Below, piece by piece: positions 26,180 to 35,226 of a stretch of 64,000 nucleotides of DNA (positions within the stretch are counted from its first letter, which is position 1; each line of letters begins with the position of its first letter). The notes beneath the pieces are model-generated. The model saw only the letters and a list, made by a program, of their open reading frames with translations, had not been told where the DNA came from and ran no database searches. Both the position numbers and the translations under genes were made by a program. Origin of the DNA: Mycobacterium paragordonae (GTDB lineage Bacteria > Actinomycetota > Actinomycetes > Mycobacteriales > Mycobacteriaceae); the NCBI RefSeq assembly GCF_003614435.1, contig NZ_CP025546.1, positions 248,001 through 312,000 on the forward strand. Reading direction: 5' to 3'.

Positions 26180-27249
26180 GATTGTTCACCCCGATTGCGC
26201 ACCGACACCGTGACTTCCGGTGCAGAGGGATTGTCCAGCCAGCGCAGGACGACGAAGCCGCGATGCCGGCCACCGGTATCCAGCCAGTGGCCAAAGCCGA
26301 AGTCCTGAGCCGAGATTGCGATGCGCACCCGCCCGTCGGCGTCGGGTTGGACCCCGCGGTTGGTCACTGAGCTGTGCCGGCGGCGTGGCTCGAGGCACTC
26401 GTGCCAGACGCTCTCCAGCGTCACATTCCAGTACCGGGTGTCGGGAGGCGCGATGTCGAGCACCAGGGCCTGATCGGGGTCGAGGCGGAAGGAGCCGATC
26501 ATGTACAGGTTGTCCGGGGTGGTGTCGGCCGATCCCAGGTCGGCCGCCGCGGCGGTCACCAGCGTATTTGGGTGATCGAGGAGTTCGGGCTTGATCGTGC
26601 GATGCAGGGTGACCAGCTTCATCAGCGTCCATGCCATCGCGGTGAACTGATCGGCCAGCTCGCTTCGGGTCAGCGGCGCCACCGGATCCGGGTGCAGGGC
26701 CTCGATGTGCAATGTGGCCAGCTGCTCGGCGGCCCGGTCACCGATGTACTCGCGAACGACCAGCGACGATGCATCCTCGGGGATCTGCAGCCAGTGAGCA
26801 CCCGCGTTGCTCGAAGGCTGGCCGGCGGAAAGAATGATCTCGAATTCGTCTGAGCCCAGGTCGTTGTCGCTCAGATACGCGGCCATGCGCCGGGGCGTCA
26901 GCCCGGTGCCGGCGAGAATCTGAAAACCGAGATAGGCGCTGGTGCCCCGGGTGCCGGTGATCCGGTAGCTGCGATCGCCACGGATCATCGCCAGGTAGTA
27001 ATTGCCGTCCGGATTCGGGCCACCGATCATCCGGTTGGGCGTGGACATGTCGAAGAACGACGGCTGCGCGGTGTCGGCCTCGACGGACAGTTGCGAGCAC
27101 AGTGAGGACACCCGCGCGATTGCCCGCAGTCCCTCCAGCAGCTCACGTTCGGATTCGGCGTCCTCGGTCACGACACTGGTCGCATTGGCCAGCATCTGCT
27201 GGAAGAACTGCCACGCGGCGAGCGCCTCCGGCGCCTCGACTTGAGTCAT
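26176..27249 (-). CDS. DUF1214-domain protein
   Basis: A 357-residue protein with the DUF1214 pattern in the C-terminal half: IGSFRLDPDQALVLDIAPPD, RYWNVTLESVWHECLEP and AISAQDFGFGHWLDTGG. DUF1214 proteins are often found next to sulfotransferases in mycobacteria, and no reaction is known. It is the first gene of the pair with the sulfotransferase. It starts at ATG 27249, inside the left arm of a 33-bp near-palindrome shared with the divergent tetR. Confidence 0.85.
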   Translation of the reverse strand: MTQVEAPEALAAWQFFQQMLANATSVVTEDAESERELLEGLRAIARVSSLCSQLSVEADTAQPSFFDMSTPNRMIGGPNPDGNYYLAMIRGDRSYRITGTRGTSAYLGFQILAGTGLTPRRMAAYLSDNDLGSDEFEIILSAGQPSSNAGAHWLQIPEDASSLVVREYIGDRAAEQLATLHIEALHPDPVAPLTRSELADQFTAMAWTLMKLVTLHRTIKPELLDHPNTLVTAAAADLGSADTTPDNLYMIGSFRLDPDQALVLDIAPPDTRYWNVTLESVWHECLEPRRRHSSVTNRGVQPDADGRVRIAISAQDFGFGHWLDTGGRHRGFVVLRWLDNPSAPEVTVSVRNRGEQS

Positions 27250-27274
27250 GGTCTCATAATTAGACTATGACTCA
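27242..27274. promoter_or_regulatory. Near-perfect palindrome covering both divergent start codons
   Basis: TGAGTCAT (27242-27249) mirrors ATGACTCA (27267-27274), and GTCT (27251-27254) mirrors AGAC (27262-27265), with one mismatch and a 7-bp AT-rich centre. Both genes start with ATGACTCA inside the arms, with only 17 bp between them. CATAAT (27255-27260) sits 6 bp before the tetR ATG, in the right place for a -10 of a leaderless transcript. Confidence 0.7.
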
Positions 27275-27869
27275 GCAATTGGCCAGCACTTCGCGCGAAT
27301 CGCTGTCGGAACGCCGCCGCGCGGCCACGCGTCAGCGCATCGCCGCCGCAGCGGCCCAGTTGGTCGCGGACGTGGGCCTCGCGGGTGCCACGGCGGAACG
27401 AATTGCGGACGCGGCCGACGTCGGGCGGGCCACCTTCTTCCGCTACTTCAATTCCAAGGAAGACGCGGTCGCGGAAGGGGTGAACGTCCACTGGTTGCAG
27501 CGCATCACCACCGCACTGGCCAGGCAGCCGGCGGGGTTGTCCGCCATCGACGCTGTGGTCGGCGCGTTCGGCGACCTGGCCGACGGTTTTTCCGAGATTG
27601 AGAACCAGGTGCGCGAACTGGCCACCCTCACCCGATCGTCCGAAACGCTGGACGCCTGGACCCTGCACATCTATGTGCGGTACGAGGCGGTGATCGCCGA
27701 CCTGATCGCCCCACGGTTGCCGGCGTTGGACCCGCGGGATCCGCGGCCCCGCCTTATCGGCGCGTTGGCGATGGCCACCGTCCGGCTCGCCCTGGACGAC
27801 TGGCTGGTGCACGGCGGATCGTTGCCCGACCGGGTGCGTCAGGGCCTGGGGGCCATCACGATCGGATGA
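27267..27869 (+). CDS. TetR-family transcriptional regulator
   Basis: A 200-residue protein with a TetR helix-turn-helix ([20 protein letters not shown], about residues 45-64) followed by NSKEDAV. It is separated by 17 bp from the divergent DUF1214-sulfotransferase unit and shares a palindrome with it. It almost certainly represses both directions. No ribosome site fits in the gap, so the mRNA is probably leaderless. The 3' end overlaps the next, convergent TetR gene by 14 bp. Confidence 0.92.
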   Translation: MTQQLASTSRESLSERRRAATRQRIAAAAAQLVADVGLAGATAERIADAADVGRATFFRYFNSKEDAVAEGVNVHWLQRITTALARQPAGLSAIDAVVGAFGDLADGFSEIENQVRELATLTRSSETLDAWTLHIYVRYEAVIADLIAPRLPALDPRDPRPRLIGALAMATVRLALDDWLVHGGSLPDRVRQGLGAITIG

Positions 27870-28428
27870 GCGACGCGACGATCAGCCGTGTCGTGTGTTC
27901 GGCTCGTTGCGGCGAATAGCGTTGCGCGTCAGAGAGAATGGGATAAACCACACCGCCGACGATGGCGTCCGCGGCCGACTCGGCGGTGGCCTCGTCGATG
28001 TCGTCAGCCAGCAGGCGCGTCCGGACGCTGTCGTGCAGTGGCGTGCTGAATCCGGCGCGCAATCGGACGGCGGTGTCCTCGTGCTCCATCCCGGCTGCGG
28101 TCAGGATCCGTAACATCGCCGAACCGCGGTCCGTGGTCAGGGTGGTGGCGAGCTTGCCCACCCACTCCACGAGGTCCGCGGCCAGATCATCGGTGTGATT
28201 CATCGATGCGAGGATCCGGTCGGCGTCTTCCAACATGACGTCGGCGACGAGTGCCGGGCGGCTGCGCCACCAGCGGTAGATGGTCTGCTTACCCACTCCG
28301 GCCCGAGCGGCGACCGCCTCGATGCTCAAACCGTCGAATCCGCGCTCCAGCAGGAGTTCACGCGTGGCGGCCACAATCGCCGTCCGCGACTTCTCGCTGC
28401 GGCGCCGAGGCGTGAGATCGGTGGGCAT
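27856..28428 (-). CDS. TetR-family transcriptional regulator
   Basis: A 190-residue protein with helix-turn-helix [19 protein letters not shown] (about residues 38-56) followed by [10 protein letters not shown]; the YRWW variant is typical of the TetR_C_11/16-like group. It is divergent from the acyl-CoA dehydrogenase gene at 28588. The intergenic palindrome at 28481-28504 is the probable operator, so it likely controls the FadE-Ltp-DUF35 unit. Confidence 0.92.
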   Translation of the reverse strand: MPTDLTPRRRSEKSRTAIVAATRELLLERGFDGLSIEAVAARAGVGKQTIYRWWRSRPALVADVMLEDADRILASMNHTDDLAADLVEWVGKLATTLTTDRGSAMLRILTAAGMEHEDTAVRLRAGFSTPLHDSVRTRLLADDIDEATAESAADAIVGGVVYPILSDAQRYSPQRAEHTTRLIVASLIRS

Positions 28429-28480
28429 CGACTGATCCTGACTCGCCTTTACAGAACATCATCCGGCAACGTAATCTTCG

Positions 28481-28504
28481 ACAAGACGAGACGGTTCGTC
28501 TTGT
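28481..28504. promoter_or_regulatory. TetR operator candidate upstream of the FadE-type gene
   Basis: ACAAGACGA (28481-28489) and TCGTCTTGT (28496-28504) are perfect 9-bp arms around GACGGT. The site lies midway between the TetR gene (start 28428) and the acyl-CoA dehydrogenase gene (start 28588). Confidence 0.65.
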
Positions 28505-28587
28505 AAGGGGAGAGGATAGCAGTCTGTGCCGCCGATGCCCAGCCCTTGCGCTGAGTTCGTCACCCACGGGCCCGCGGGGGTCGCGTC

Positions 28588-30825
28588 GTGACCCTCGGCC
28601 TGACCGCTGAGCAACAGCAACTCAGCGATGCCGCTCAGCAGTTCGCGGCTCGCCATGCACCGATCGGCGCGACCCGGGACAACTTCCAGGCCCTCGCCGC
28701 GGGGAAACTGCCGCAGTGGTGGGAAGCGCTCGTCGACAACGGTTTTCACGCGGTCCATCTGCCGGAGCACCTGGGTGGCCAGGGCGGGCGGCTGATCGAC
28801 TGCGCCTGCGTGCTGGAAGCCGCGGCCAAGGCGCTGCTGCCCGGTCCGCTGCTGCCGACCGTGACCGCGGGCGCCGTGGCACTGCTTGCCGATACCACGC
28901 CCGCGGCGGATGCGCTGCTGCGCCGACTCGCTGCCGGGGCACCCGCGGCGGTCATCCTGCCCGGCAACGGGGAATTCCGAGCGCGTCCCGACGGGCCGGA
29001 CTGGCTGGTCTCCGGGGTATCCGACGTCACCGCGGGTGTCTGCTCGGCACAGGTCATTCTGGTGGCGGCCCGCGACCCGGGCAACGGCGTGGTGTGGGCG
29101 CTGATCGATCCGGAAAACGGCGCCGACCCGGAAAATGACTCGGCCGCAACGGAACCCGAGGACGGCACGGACATCGTCACCGATGTGGGACGGTTACGGT
29201 TGACCGACCACGCCGCCGCCGGGGGGCTCACCGGCATCGATCCGGACCGGGCGGAATGCGTGGCGGCGGCACTGGTCGCCGCCGCGACGGCCGGCATCAC
29301 CCAATGGTGCGTCGAGGCGGTCACCGCACACCTGCGCATCCGCGAGCAGTTCGGCAAGGTGATCGGCACCTTTCAAGCGCTGCAACACAGCGCCGCGATG
29401 TTGTTGATCAACAGCGAACTGGCGACGGCGGCGGCCTGGGACGCGGTGCGAGCCGCCGACGAATCACTCGACCAGCACCGCATCGCCGCCGCCGGGGCCG
29501 CGGTCATCGCGATCTCGCCCGCCCCGGATCTCGTGCTGGACGCGCTGACGATGTTCGGCGCCATCGGTTTCACCTGGGAACACGACGTGCACCTGTACTG
29601 GCGCCGCGCCATCAGCCTGGCGGCGTCGATCGGACCGGCGAACCGGTGGGCACGGCGGCTGGGGCGGCTCACCTGCACTCAGCAGCGTGACATGTCGGTC
29701 AACCTGGGCGACGCCGATGCGGAATTCCGGGCGCAGGTGGCTCACACCCTGGACGCTGCAATGAAATTGAGCAACGACCAGCCCGGGCGGCAAGGCGACT
29801 ACGAAGACTTCAAGACCGGTCCGCAGCGCACGCTGATCGCCGAGGCGGGTCTGATCGCACCGCACTGGCCGAAGCCGTGGGGACTCGACGCCGGGCCGCT
29901 GCGCCAGCTCATCATCGACGATGAGTTCGCCAAGCGGCCGGAGTTGGTGCGACCCTCGCTGGGCATCGCCGAGTGGATCCTGCCCTCGGTGCTGAAGGCG
30001 GCACCGAAAGACCTGCAGGACAAGCTGATACCACCGACCCAGCGCGGCGAGATCGCCTGGTGTCAACTCTTCAGCGAACCCGGCGCCGGCTCCGACCTGG
30101 CCGCGCTGGCCACCCGCGCCACCAAGGTGGACGGTGGCTGGAACATCAACGGGCACAAGATCTGGACGTCGGTCGCACACCGGGCCGACTTCGGCGCGCT
30201 GCTGGCCCGTACCGACCCGGCGGCCAGCAAGCACCGCGGCATCGGCTATTTCATCCTGGACATGCGGACACCGGGGATCGAGATCCAGCCGATCAAGACG
30301 GCAACCGGCGAGGCGCACTTCAACGAGGTCTTCCTCACCGACGTCTTCATTCCGGACCATATGCTGCTCGGAGACCCGGTCGGCGGGTGGAACCTGGCGA
30401 TTGCCACGATGGCCGAAGAGCGTTCGGCGATCAGCGGATACGTCAAGTTCGACCGCGCCACCGCACTGCGCCGGCTCGCATCCGAACCCGGGCCCGACCG
30501 TGACGATGCGCTGCGCGCGCTCGGCGAGCTCGACGCGTACACCAACGCCATCAAGGCGCTGGGCGTGCGCGAAACCATCCGGCTTCTTGACGGACAGCCG
30601 TCAGGACCGGCGTCCAGCATCGCCAAGGTCGCGATGAATGTGCTGCTGCGACGCACCTTTGAAGCGACGCTGCAGTTGACGGGGCGCCTGGCGATGGTCG
30701 CCGATTCCGATCCCGCCATCGTGGAGCCGTATCTGCACCTCCCGGCTGAACTGATCGGTGGCGGAACGAGGGAGATCCAGCTGAACATCATCGCCCAGAT
30801 GATTCTCGGTCTACCACGAAAATAA
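28588..30825 (+). CDS. Double-domain acyl-CoA dehydrogenase (FadE type)
   Basis: 745 residues, about twice the usual length, because two acyl-CoA dehydrogenase folds are fused (about residues 1-375 and 376-745). The second half has SEPGAGSDLAALATRA for FAD/substrate binding, WNINGHKIWTS, and the closing GGGTREIQLNIIAQMILGLP. The first half keeps AHLRIREQFGKVIGTFQAL and MFGAIGFTWEHDVHLYWRR. Fused FadE proteins such as FadE34 and FadE6/FadE22 desaturate bulky or steroid side-chain CoA esters. GTG 28588 is the start used. It leads an operon with the Ltp-like and DUF35 genes, under the divergent TetR. Confidence 0.88.
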   Translation: MTLGLTAEQQQLSDAAQQFAARHAPIGATRDNFQALAAGKLPQWWEALVDNGFHAVHLPEHLGGQGGRLIDCACVLEAAAKALLPGPLLPTVTAGAVALLADTTPAADALLRRLAAGAPAAVILPGNGEFRARPDGPDWLVSGVSDVTAGVCSAQVILVAARDPGNGVVWALIDPENGADPENDSAATEPEDGTDIVTDVGRLRLTDHAAAGGLTGIDPDRAECVAAALVAAATAGITQWCVEAVTAHLRIREQFGKVIGTFQALQHSAAMLLINSELATAAAWDAVRAADESLDQHRIAAAGAAVIAISPAPDLVLDALTMFGAIGFTWEHDVHLYWRRAISLAASIGPANRWARRLGRLTCTQQRDMSVNLGDADAEFRAQVAHTLDAAMKLSNDQPGRQGDYEDFKTGPQRTLIAEAGLIAPHWPKPWGLDAGPLRQLIIDDEFAKRPELVRPSLGIAEWILPSVLKAAPKDLQDKLIPPTQRGEIAWCQLFSEPGAGSDLAALATRATKVDGGWNINGHKIWTSVAHRADFGALLARTDPAASKHRGIGYFILDMRTPGIEIQPIKTATGEAHFNEVFLTDVFIPDHMLLGDPVGGWNLAIATMAEERSAISGYVKFDRATALRRLASEPGPDRDDALRALGELDAYTNAIKALGVRETIRLLDGQPSGPASSIAKVAMNVLLRRTFEATLQLTGRLAMVADSDPAIVEPYLHLPAELIGGGTREIQLNIIAQMILGLPRK

Positions 30826-30834
30826 GGACATAAC

Positions 30835-32043
30835 ATGGGATTACGCGGAGAAGCCGCGATCGTCGGCTATGTCGAGTTGCCGCCCGAGCGGCTCAACAAG
30901 GCATCGCCGGCCCCGTTCGTTCTGGAGCAGTGGGCCGAACTGGCCGCCGCCGCACTCGACGACGCCGGCCTCCCGGGTGAGGTCGTGAACGGCATCGCGG
31001 CCTCGCATCTGGCGGAGTCGCAGATCTTCGTTCCCTCGACGATCGCCGAATACCTGGGTATGCCAGCCCGATTCGCGGAGCTGGTGGACCTCGGAGGCGC
31101 AAGCGCCGCCGCGATGGTGTGGCGCGCCGCCGCGGCGATCGAGCTCGGAATCTGCGATGCCGTGTTGTGCGCGCTGCCCGCGCGCTACATCACCCCGTCG
31201 TCCAAGAAGAAGCCCAGGCCGATGGTGGACGCGATGTTCTTCGGGTCGTCGAGCAACCAATACGGCTCTCCGCAAGCGGAATTCGAGATCCCCTACGGCA
31301 ATCTCGGTCAGAATGGACCCTACGGTCAGGTCGCTCAGCGCTACGCCGCCGTCTACGGATACGACGAGCGCGCGATGGCCAAGATCGTTGTAGACCAACG
31401 GGTCAACGCCAATCACACCGACGGCGCGATCTGGAAAGACAAGCCGCTCACCGTCGATGATGTGCTTGCGAGCCCGGTGATCGCCGATCCATTGCACATG
31501 CTGGAAATCGTGATGCCGTGCGTCGGCGGCGCGGCGGTGCTGGTCGCCAATGCCGACCTGGCCCGGCGTGCCAAGCACCGGCCGGTGTGGATCAAGGGAT
31601 TCGGCGAGAACGTGCCGTTCAAAACCCCGACCTATGCCGAAGACCTGTTGAACACACCGATGGCCGCCGCTGCCGACACCGCTTTCGCGATGACCGACCT
31701 GAGTCGCGAACAGATGGACATGGTGTCGATCTACGACTGCTACACCATCACCGTCATGCTCTCGCTCGAAGATGCGGGCTTCTGCGACAAGGGAACCGGT
31801 TTGAAGTTCATCACCGAGCATGATCTGACGTTCCGTGGCGACTTTCCTCTCAACACCGCCGGCGGCCAATTGGGATTCGGGCAGGCCGGCCTGGCGGGCG
31901 GCATGCACCACGTCTGCGATGCCACCCGCCAGATCATGGGCCGCGCCGGCGCCGCCCAGGTCTCCGACTGCAACCGCGCCTTCGTGTCCGGCAACGGCGG
32001 GATCCTGTCCGAACAGACCGCGCTCGTTCTGGAGGGGGACTGA
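30835..32043 (+). CDS. Thiolase-like lipid-transfer protein (Ltp), probable retro-aldolase subunit
   Basis: A 402-residue thiolase-fold protein. The place of the nucleophilic Cys reads DLGGASAAAM, with no Cys. The C-terminal elements are SIYDCYTITVMLSLEDAG and GGMHHVCDATRQIMGRAG. Such SCP2-thiolase-like proteins (Ltp2) paired with a DUF35 partner catalyse retro-aldol cleavage of beta-hydroxyacyl-CoA side chains, not thiolysis. The DUF35 gene starts 2 bp later, which supports this reading. AAGG precedes the ATG. It follows the FadE-like gene by 9 bp. Confidence 0.82.
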   Translation: MGLRGEAAIVGYVELPPERLNKASPAPFVLEQWAELAAAALDDAGLPGEVVNGIAASHLAESQIFVPSTIAEYLGMPARFAELVDLGGASAAAMVWRAAAAIELGICDAVLCALPARYITPSSKKKPRPMVDAMFFGSSSNQYGSPQAEFEIPYGNLGQNGPYGQVAQRYAAVYGYDERAMAKIVVDQRVNANHTDGAIWKDKPLTVDDVLASPVIADPLHMLEIVMPCVGGAAVLVANADLARRAKHRPVWIKGFGENVPFKTPTYAEDLLNTPMAAAADTAFAMTDLSREQMDMVSIYDCYTITVMLSLEDAGFCDKGTGLKFITEHDLTFRGDFPLNTAGGQLGFGQAGLAGGMHHVCDATRQIMGRAGAAQVSDCNRAFVSGNGGILSEQTALVLEGD

Positions 32044-32045
32044 CG

Positions 32046-32453
32046 ATGAACTTCGACCGTCCGATGCCCGTCAAGACGCCGACCACGGCACCTTTCTGGG
32101 ATGCACTTGCCCAGCACCGCATCGAGATTCAGTACTCGCCGTCGACGCAGAGCTATGTGTTCTATCCGCGGGTTCGGGCGCCGCGCACCCTGGCCGATGA
32201 CCTGGAATGGCGCGAGATCTCCGGAATGGGAACGCTGTATTCCTACACCGTCGCTCGCCGGCCGGTCAGTCCGCACTTCGCCGACGCCGTCCCGCAGCTG
32301 CTGGCCATTGTCGAATGGGACGAGGGCCCAAGGTTTTCCACCGAGATGGTGAATGTCGAGCCGGAGGCCCTGCGGGTCGGCATGCGGGTGCGGCCGGTGT
32401 TCTTCGACTACCCCGAGCACGACGTCACGATGCTGCGGTACGAGCCCGCCTGA
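32046..32453 (+). CDS. DUF35 OB-fold protein lacking the zinc-ribbon cysteines
   Basis: 135 residues with the DUF35 layout: N-terminal FWDALAQHRIEIQYSPSTQ, then an OB-fold with GMGTLYSYTVARRPV and LRVGMRVRPVFFD. The four cysteines that usually form a rubredoxin-like zinc ribbon are absent (IQYSPSTQSYVFYPR); the homologue at 40484-40897 keeps them. In Ltp2-ChsH2-type aldolases the DUF35 domain helps bind the CoA substrate. It sits 2 bp after the Ltp gene. Confidence 0.85.
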   Translation: MNFDRPMPVKTPTTAPFWDALAQHRIEIQYSPSTQSYVFYPRVRAPRTLADDLEWREISGMGTLYSYTVARRPVSPHFADAVPQLLAIVEWDEGPRFSTEMVNVEPEALRVGMRVRPVFFDYPEHDVTMLRYEPA

Positions 32454-32465
32454 TCTCTTGCCAGC

Positions 32466-32507
32466 GTGAAACCAGCTTCACAGCCGAGCGCGAGCGTGAA
32501 GCTCGGC
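32466..32507. terminator. Bidirectional hairpins between DUF35 and aldehyde dehydrogenase
   Basis: Two stems: GTGAA/TTCAC (32466-32470 and 32477-32481), and GCCGAGC/GCTCGGC (32483-32489 and 32501-32507). They fill the 61-bp gap between two convergent genes, so they probably end transcription both ways. No U-tract is present. Confidence 0.5.
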
Positions 32508-32514
32508 GCACTGA

Positions 32515-33969
32515 CTACATCTGCGCCCAGACGATCTTGGTCTGCAGATAGGTGTCCAGGCCGGCCTTGCCGGACTCGTAGCCCCAGCCGGATTGCTTGT
32601 AGCCGCCGAACGGCATCGAGTGGTCGAACTGCATCTGGCAGTTCAGCCCCACCGTTCCGGCCTTGAGCCGCTTGGCGATTCGATGTGCGCGACCCAGGTC
32701 GCGGGTCCACGCGGTGGCAGCCAGGCCGTAGGTGCTGTCGTTGGCCAGAGCCACCGCCTCGTCCTCGTCGTCGAACGGGATGACCGCGACCACCGGTCCG
32801 AAGATCTCCTCCTGGAACAGGCGGCTGGTGGTGGCGACGTTGGTCAGCACCGTGGGCCGGACGAAATATCCCTTGCGGTCGACGCGATTGCCGCCGGTGA
32901 CGACCTCCACCCCGTCGGATCGGCCCTGGTCGAGGTAACCCAGCACGCGGGTGAGTTGCTTCTGGCTGATCAGCGGGCCGATCAAGCTGCCTTCGTCCTT
33001 CGGGCCACCCTGCGGCAGCCCGTCCGCCACCTTCGCCAGGCCGTCCACGAACTGGTCGAATACGCCGCGCTGCACGAAGATTCGGGATCCGCACACACAT
33101 GCCTGGCCGGAGTGGATGAAGGTGCCGAACGCGGCCATCGGGACGGCTTTGGACAGGTCGGCGTCGTCGAAGACCACCACCGGCGATTTCCCGCCCAGTT
33201 CCAATGTGACCTTCTTCAGATTGCTTTCGCCGGCCGCGTGCACGATGGCCCGGCCGACCTCGGTGGAGCCGGTGAAGGCGACCTTCTCGACGTCGGGATG
33301 CGCGGTGATGGCGGCGCCGGCCGTGTGGCCGTTGCCCAGGACCAGGTTCGCCACGCCCTCGGGCACGCCGGCCTCGTGCAGGATGTTGTCCAGCACCAGC
33401 GCCGAGAGTGGCGTCTCCTCAGCGGGTTTGACCACACTGCTACACCCCGCCGCCAGGGCCGGAGCGAGCTTGCAGCAGAAATTGAAGACCGGCCCGTTCC
33501 ACGGGAAGATCAGGCCGACCACGCCGTAGGGCTCTTTGAGGGTGTAGGCGTGCTGGTGGGAGTCGATGCCGGTGAGGCCGCCGGTGTGCACGTCGGCCGC
33601 GATGCCCTCGATCTTGGTGCACCAGCCGGCGTAGTACCGGAAGAACTCCGACCCGACGGTCACGGTGCCCTGAGCCTGCAGCGGGGTCATGCCGGCGTTG
33701 AGCGATTCGAGCTCGGCCAGCAGTTCGGCGTTCTGGTCGATCAGCTCGCCGACGCGCCACAGGATCTTGGCCCGCTCGCTGGGCGGCTTGTCCCGCCAGA
33801 CGCCCGCATCGAAGGAGGCCTTGGCGCGAGCGACGGCGTCGTCGACGGCCTCGGGGCCGCAGTCCTTGAACTCGGTGACCTGCTCTTCGGTGGCGGGATC
33901 GACAACCGTGATCACGTCGCCGGTGCCGGGGCGCTCCCGGATTTCGTCCAAAACGGCCTGGACCGTCAT
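32515..33969 (-). CDS. NAD(P)-dependent aldehyde dehydrogenase
   Basis: A 484-residue ALDH superfamily member. LELGGKSPVVVFDDADL contains the general-base Glu, SGQACVCGSR the catalytic Cys, and FTGSTEVGR the cofactor-binding loop. FGPVVAVIPFDDEDEAV and FGGYKQSGWGYESGKAG close the fold. It oxidises an aldehyde to the acid or CoA-linked product; the substrate is open. A LacI-like operator lies upstream (34007-34022) and a LacI gene follows at once on the same strand, so it is likely under LacI control. Confidence 0.92.
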   Translation of the reverse strand: MTVQAVLDEIRERPGTGDVITVVDPATEEQVTEFKDCGPEAVDDAVARAKASFDAGVWRDKPPSERAKILWRVGELIDQNAELLAELESLNAGMTPLQAQGTVTVGSEFFRYYAGWCTKIEGIAADVHTGGLTGIDSHQHAYTLKEPYGVVGLIFPWNGPVFNFCCKLAPALAAGCSSVVKPAEETPLSALVLDNILHEAGVPEGVANLVLGNGHTAGAAITAHPDVEKVAFTGSTEVGRAIVHAAGESNLKKVTLELGGKSPVVVFDDADLSKAVPMAAFGTFIHSGQACVCGSRIFVQRGVFDQFVDGLAKVADGLPQGGPKDEGSLIGPLISQKQLTRVLGYLDQGRSDGVEVVTGGNRVDRKGYFVRPTVLTNVATTSRLFQEEIFGPVVAVIPFDDEDEAVALANDSTYGLAATAWTRDLGRAHRIAKRLKAGTVGLNCQMQFDHSMPFGGYKQSGWGYESGKAGLDTYLQTKIVWAQM

Positions 33970-34006
33970 CGGTACTCCTCCTTGAGTATCTGACTCGTCA
34001 TGGCGA

Positions 34007-34022
34007 GGTTATGCGCTTAACC
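34007..34022. promoter_or_regulatory. LacI-family operator candidate upstream of aldehyde dehydrogenase
   Basis: GGTTATGCGCTTAACC is a 16-bp palindrome with two mismatches and a central CG, as LacI-family operators usually have. It lies 38 bp upstream of the aldehyde dehydrogenase ATG, between that gene and the LacI-type regulator. Confidence 0.6.
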
Positions 34023-34064
34023 AAGAGATGTCCAGACCCTGAGTAGTCGATCGGCTATCCGGGG

Positions 34065-35066
34065 CTAGGTCGAGGCGCGCACCACGACGCGCGCGATGTC
34101 GGTGATGTCCGGCGACGGCGGCGCCGGGTAACCCAACCGCTCGTAGATGGCGGCGATCGCGGCATCGGCAACCGCGCGCGGATCGAACTGCACCGAGGTC
34201 AACGGCGGCGTGCTCACCTCGCCCATCGGGCTGGCGTCGACACCGATCACCGCGAGATCACCGGGGCACTGCAGTCCCGCCCGATGGATTCCGTAAAGGA
34301 CCAGGCAGGCGATGTCGTCGCTCTGTGCGCACACCGCCGTCACACCCTCGCGCACCCAACCCGCGACCACGTCGGCGGCATTGTCGACGGTGATGGTGGC
34401 GACGCGCACGGGTGGCAGGCCGCGTGATTGCGCAGCGCGGGCGACGCCGTCGAGCCAGTAGTCACCCAGCGCGCGCCACTTCGCGGTTCCGCCGTATGCG
34501 TAGGCGATCTGCCGGTGACCCCGCGAAACAAGGTGTGCCACCCGCATTTCGCCCACCGCCAGATGGGGGTCGCCCAGGGCGGGCAGGCTACCGATGTCGA
34601 TGTGCGGTATTCCGGCTTCCTTCACCGCGCGGGCGGCGGCCTCGCTGAGGGGGAACAGGCTGGCCACCGCGACCGGATCGAGATTCTCGATGGCGTCGAC
34701 GACGTGATGGTCGTCCTCGGTTTCGAAGATCTGCACCTGCAGCAGGCCGAGGCGCGCCAGTTCGGTGGTCATTCGGCTGCCGGCCTGCATCGGCATGTCG
34801 CCCACCGCGACGTGGGGTACGACATAGAGCACGACGCCACCCTTGCCCCGGGCGAGGTTGCGGGCGGCCAGATTCGGGCGGTATCCCAGCAGTTTCGCCG
34901 CGCGGTTGACCGCGTCGCGGGTCTGCGGCGAGATCCGGCGGCCCTCGGCGTTGTTCAGCACGTAGCTGACGGTCGCGGTCGACACCTCCGCCAGGCGAGC
35001 GACATCGGCGGTGGTGGGTCGCGCACCCCTGCCCGTGCTCAACTCGACGCCTTCCGGGACCGGCAT
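34065..35066 (-). CDS. LacI-family transcriptional regulator
   Basis: A 333-residue protein. The N-terminal helix-turn-helix and hinge read TTADVARLAEVSTATVSYVL (about residues 17-36) and LLGYRPNLAARNLARG. The periplasmic-binding-like C-terminal domain has the usual VIGVDASPMGE and TSVQFDPRAVADAA. LacI proteins sense small metabolites. It lies upstream of the aldehyde dehydrogenase on the same strand, with the operator-like 34007-34022 between them. It is divergent from the amidohydrolase operon, and the 23-bp palindrome at 35119-35141 may also be its site. Confidence 0.9.
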   Translation of the reverse strand: MPVPEGVELSTGRGARPTTADVARLAEVSTATVSYVLNNAEGRRISPQTRDAVNRAAKLLGYRPNLAARNLARGKGGVVLYVVPHVAVGDMPMQAGSRMTTELARLGLLQVQIFETEDDHHVVDAIENLDPVAVASLFPLSEAAARAVKEAGIPHIDIGSLPALGDPHLAVGEMRVAHLVSRGHRQIAYAYGGTAKWRALGDYWLDGVARAAQSRGLPPVRVATITVDNAADVVAGWVREGVTAVCAQSDDIACLVLYGIHRAGLQCPGDLAVIGVDASPMGEVSTPPLTSVQFDPRAVADAAIAAIYERLGYPAPPSPDITDIARVVVRAST

Positions 35067-35118
35067 GCCTCATGGTGGCACGCGTGTCAACTTCGGCGCC
35101 GCTGCGTCTGGCGTTCTG

Positions 35119-35141
35119 TTGACGGGCTAATAGTCCGTCAA
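35119..35141. promoter_or_regulatory. Palindrome in the LacI/amidohydrolase divergent region
   Basis: TTGACGG (35119-35125) mirrors CCGTCAA (35135-35141) and CTA (35127-35129) mirrors TAG (35131-35133), with one mismatch and a single central A. It lies 53 bp upstream of the LacI gene and 149 bp upstream of the amidohydrolase operon. Confidence 0.5.
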
Positions 35142-35226
35142 ATCCGCAGCGGGTCTATAGCGGCCAACCAATTCTGCGCCGGTGTCTCAACTGCGCTGCC
35201 GCACATCCTAGCCTCGAATATCAGAC

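Noticed and set aside
32593..33993. A 466-residue plus-strand open frame
   Set aside because: It is antisense to the aldehyde dehydrogenase, which has all catalytic motifs.
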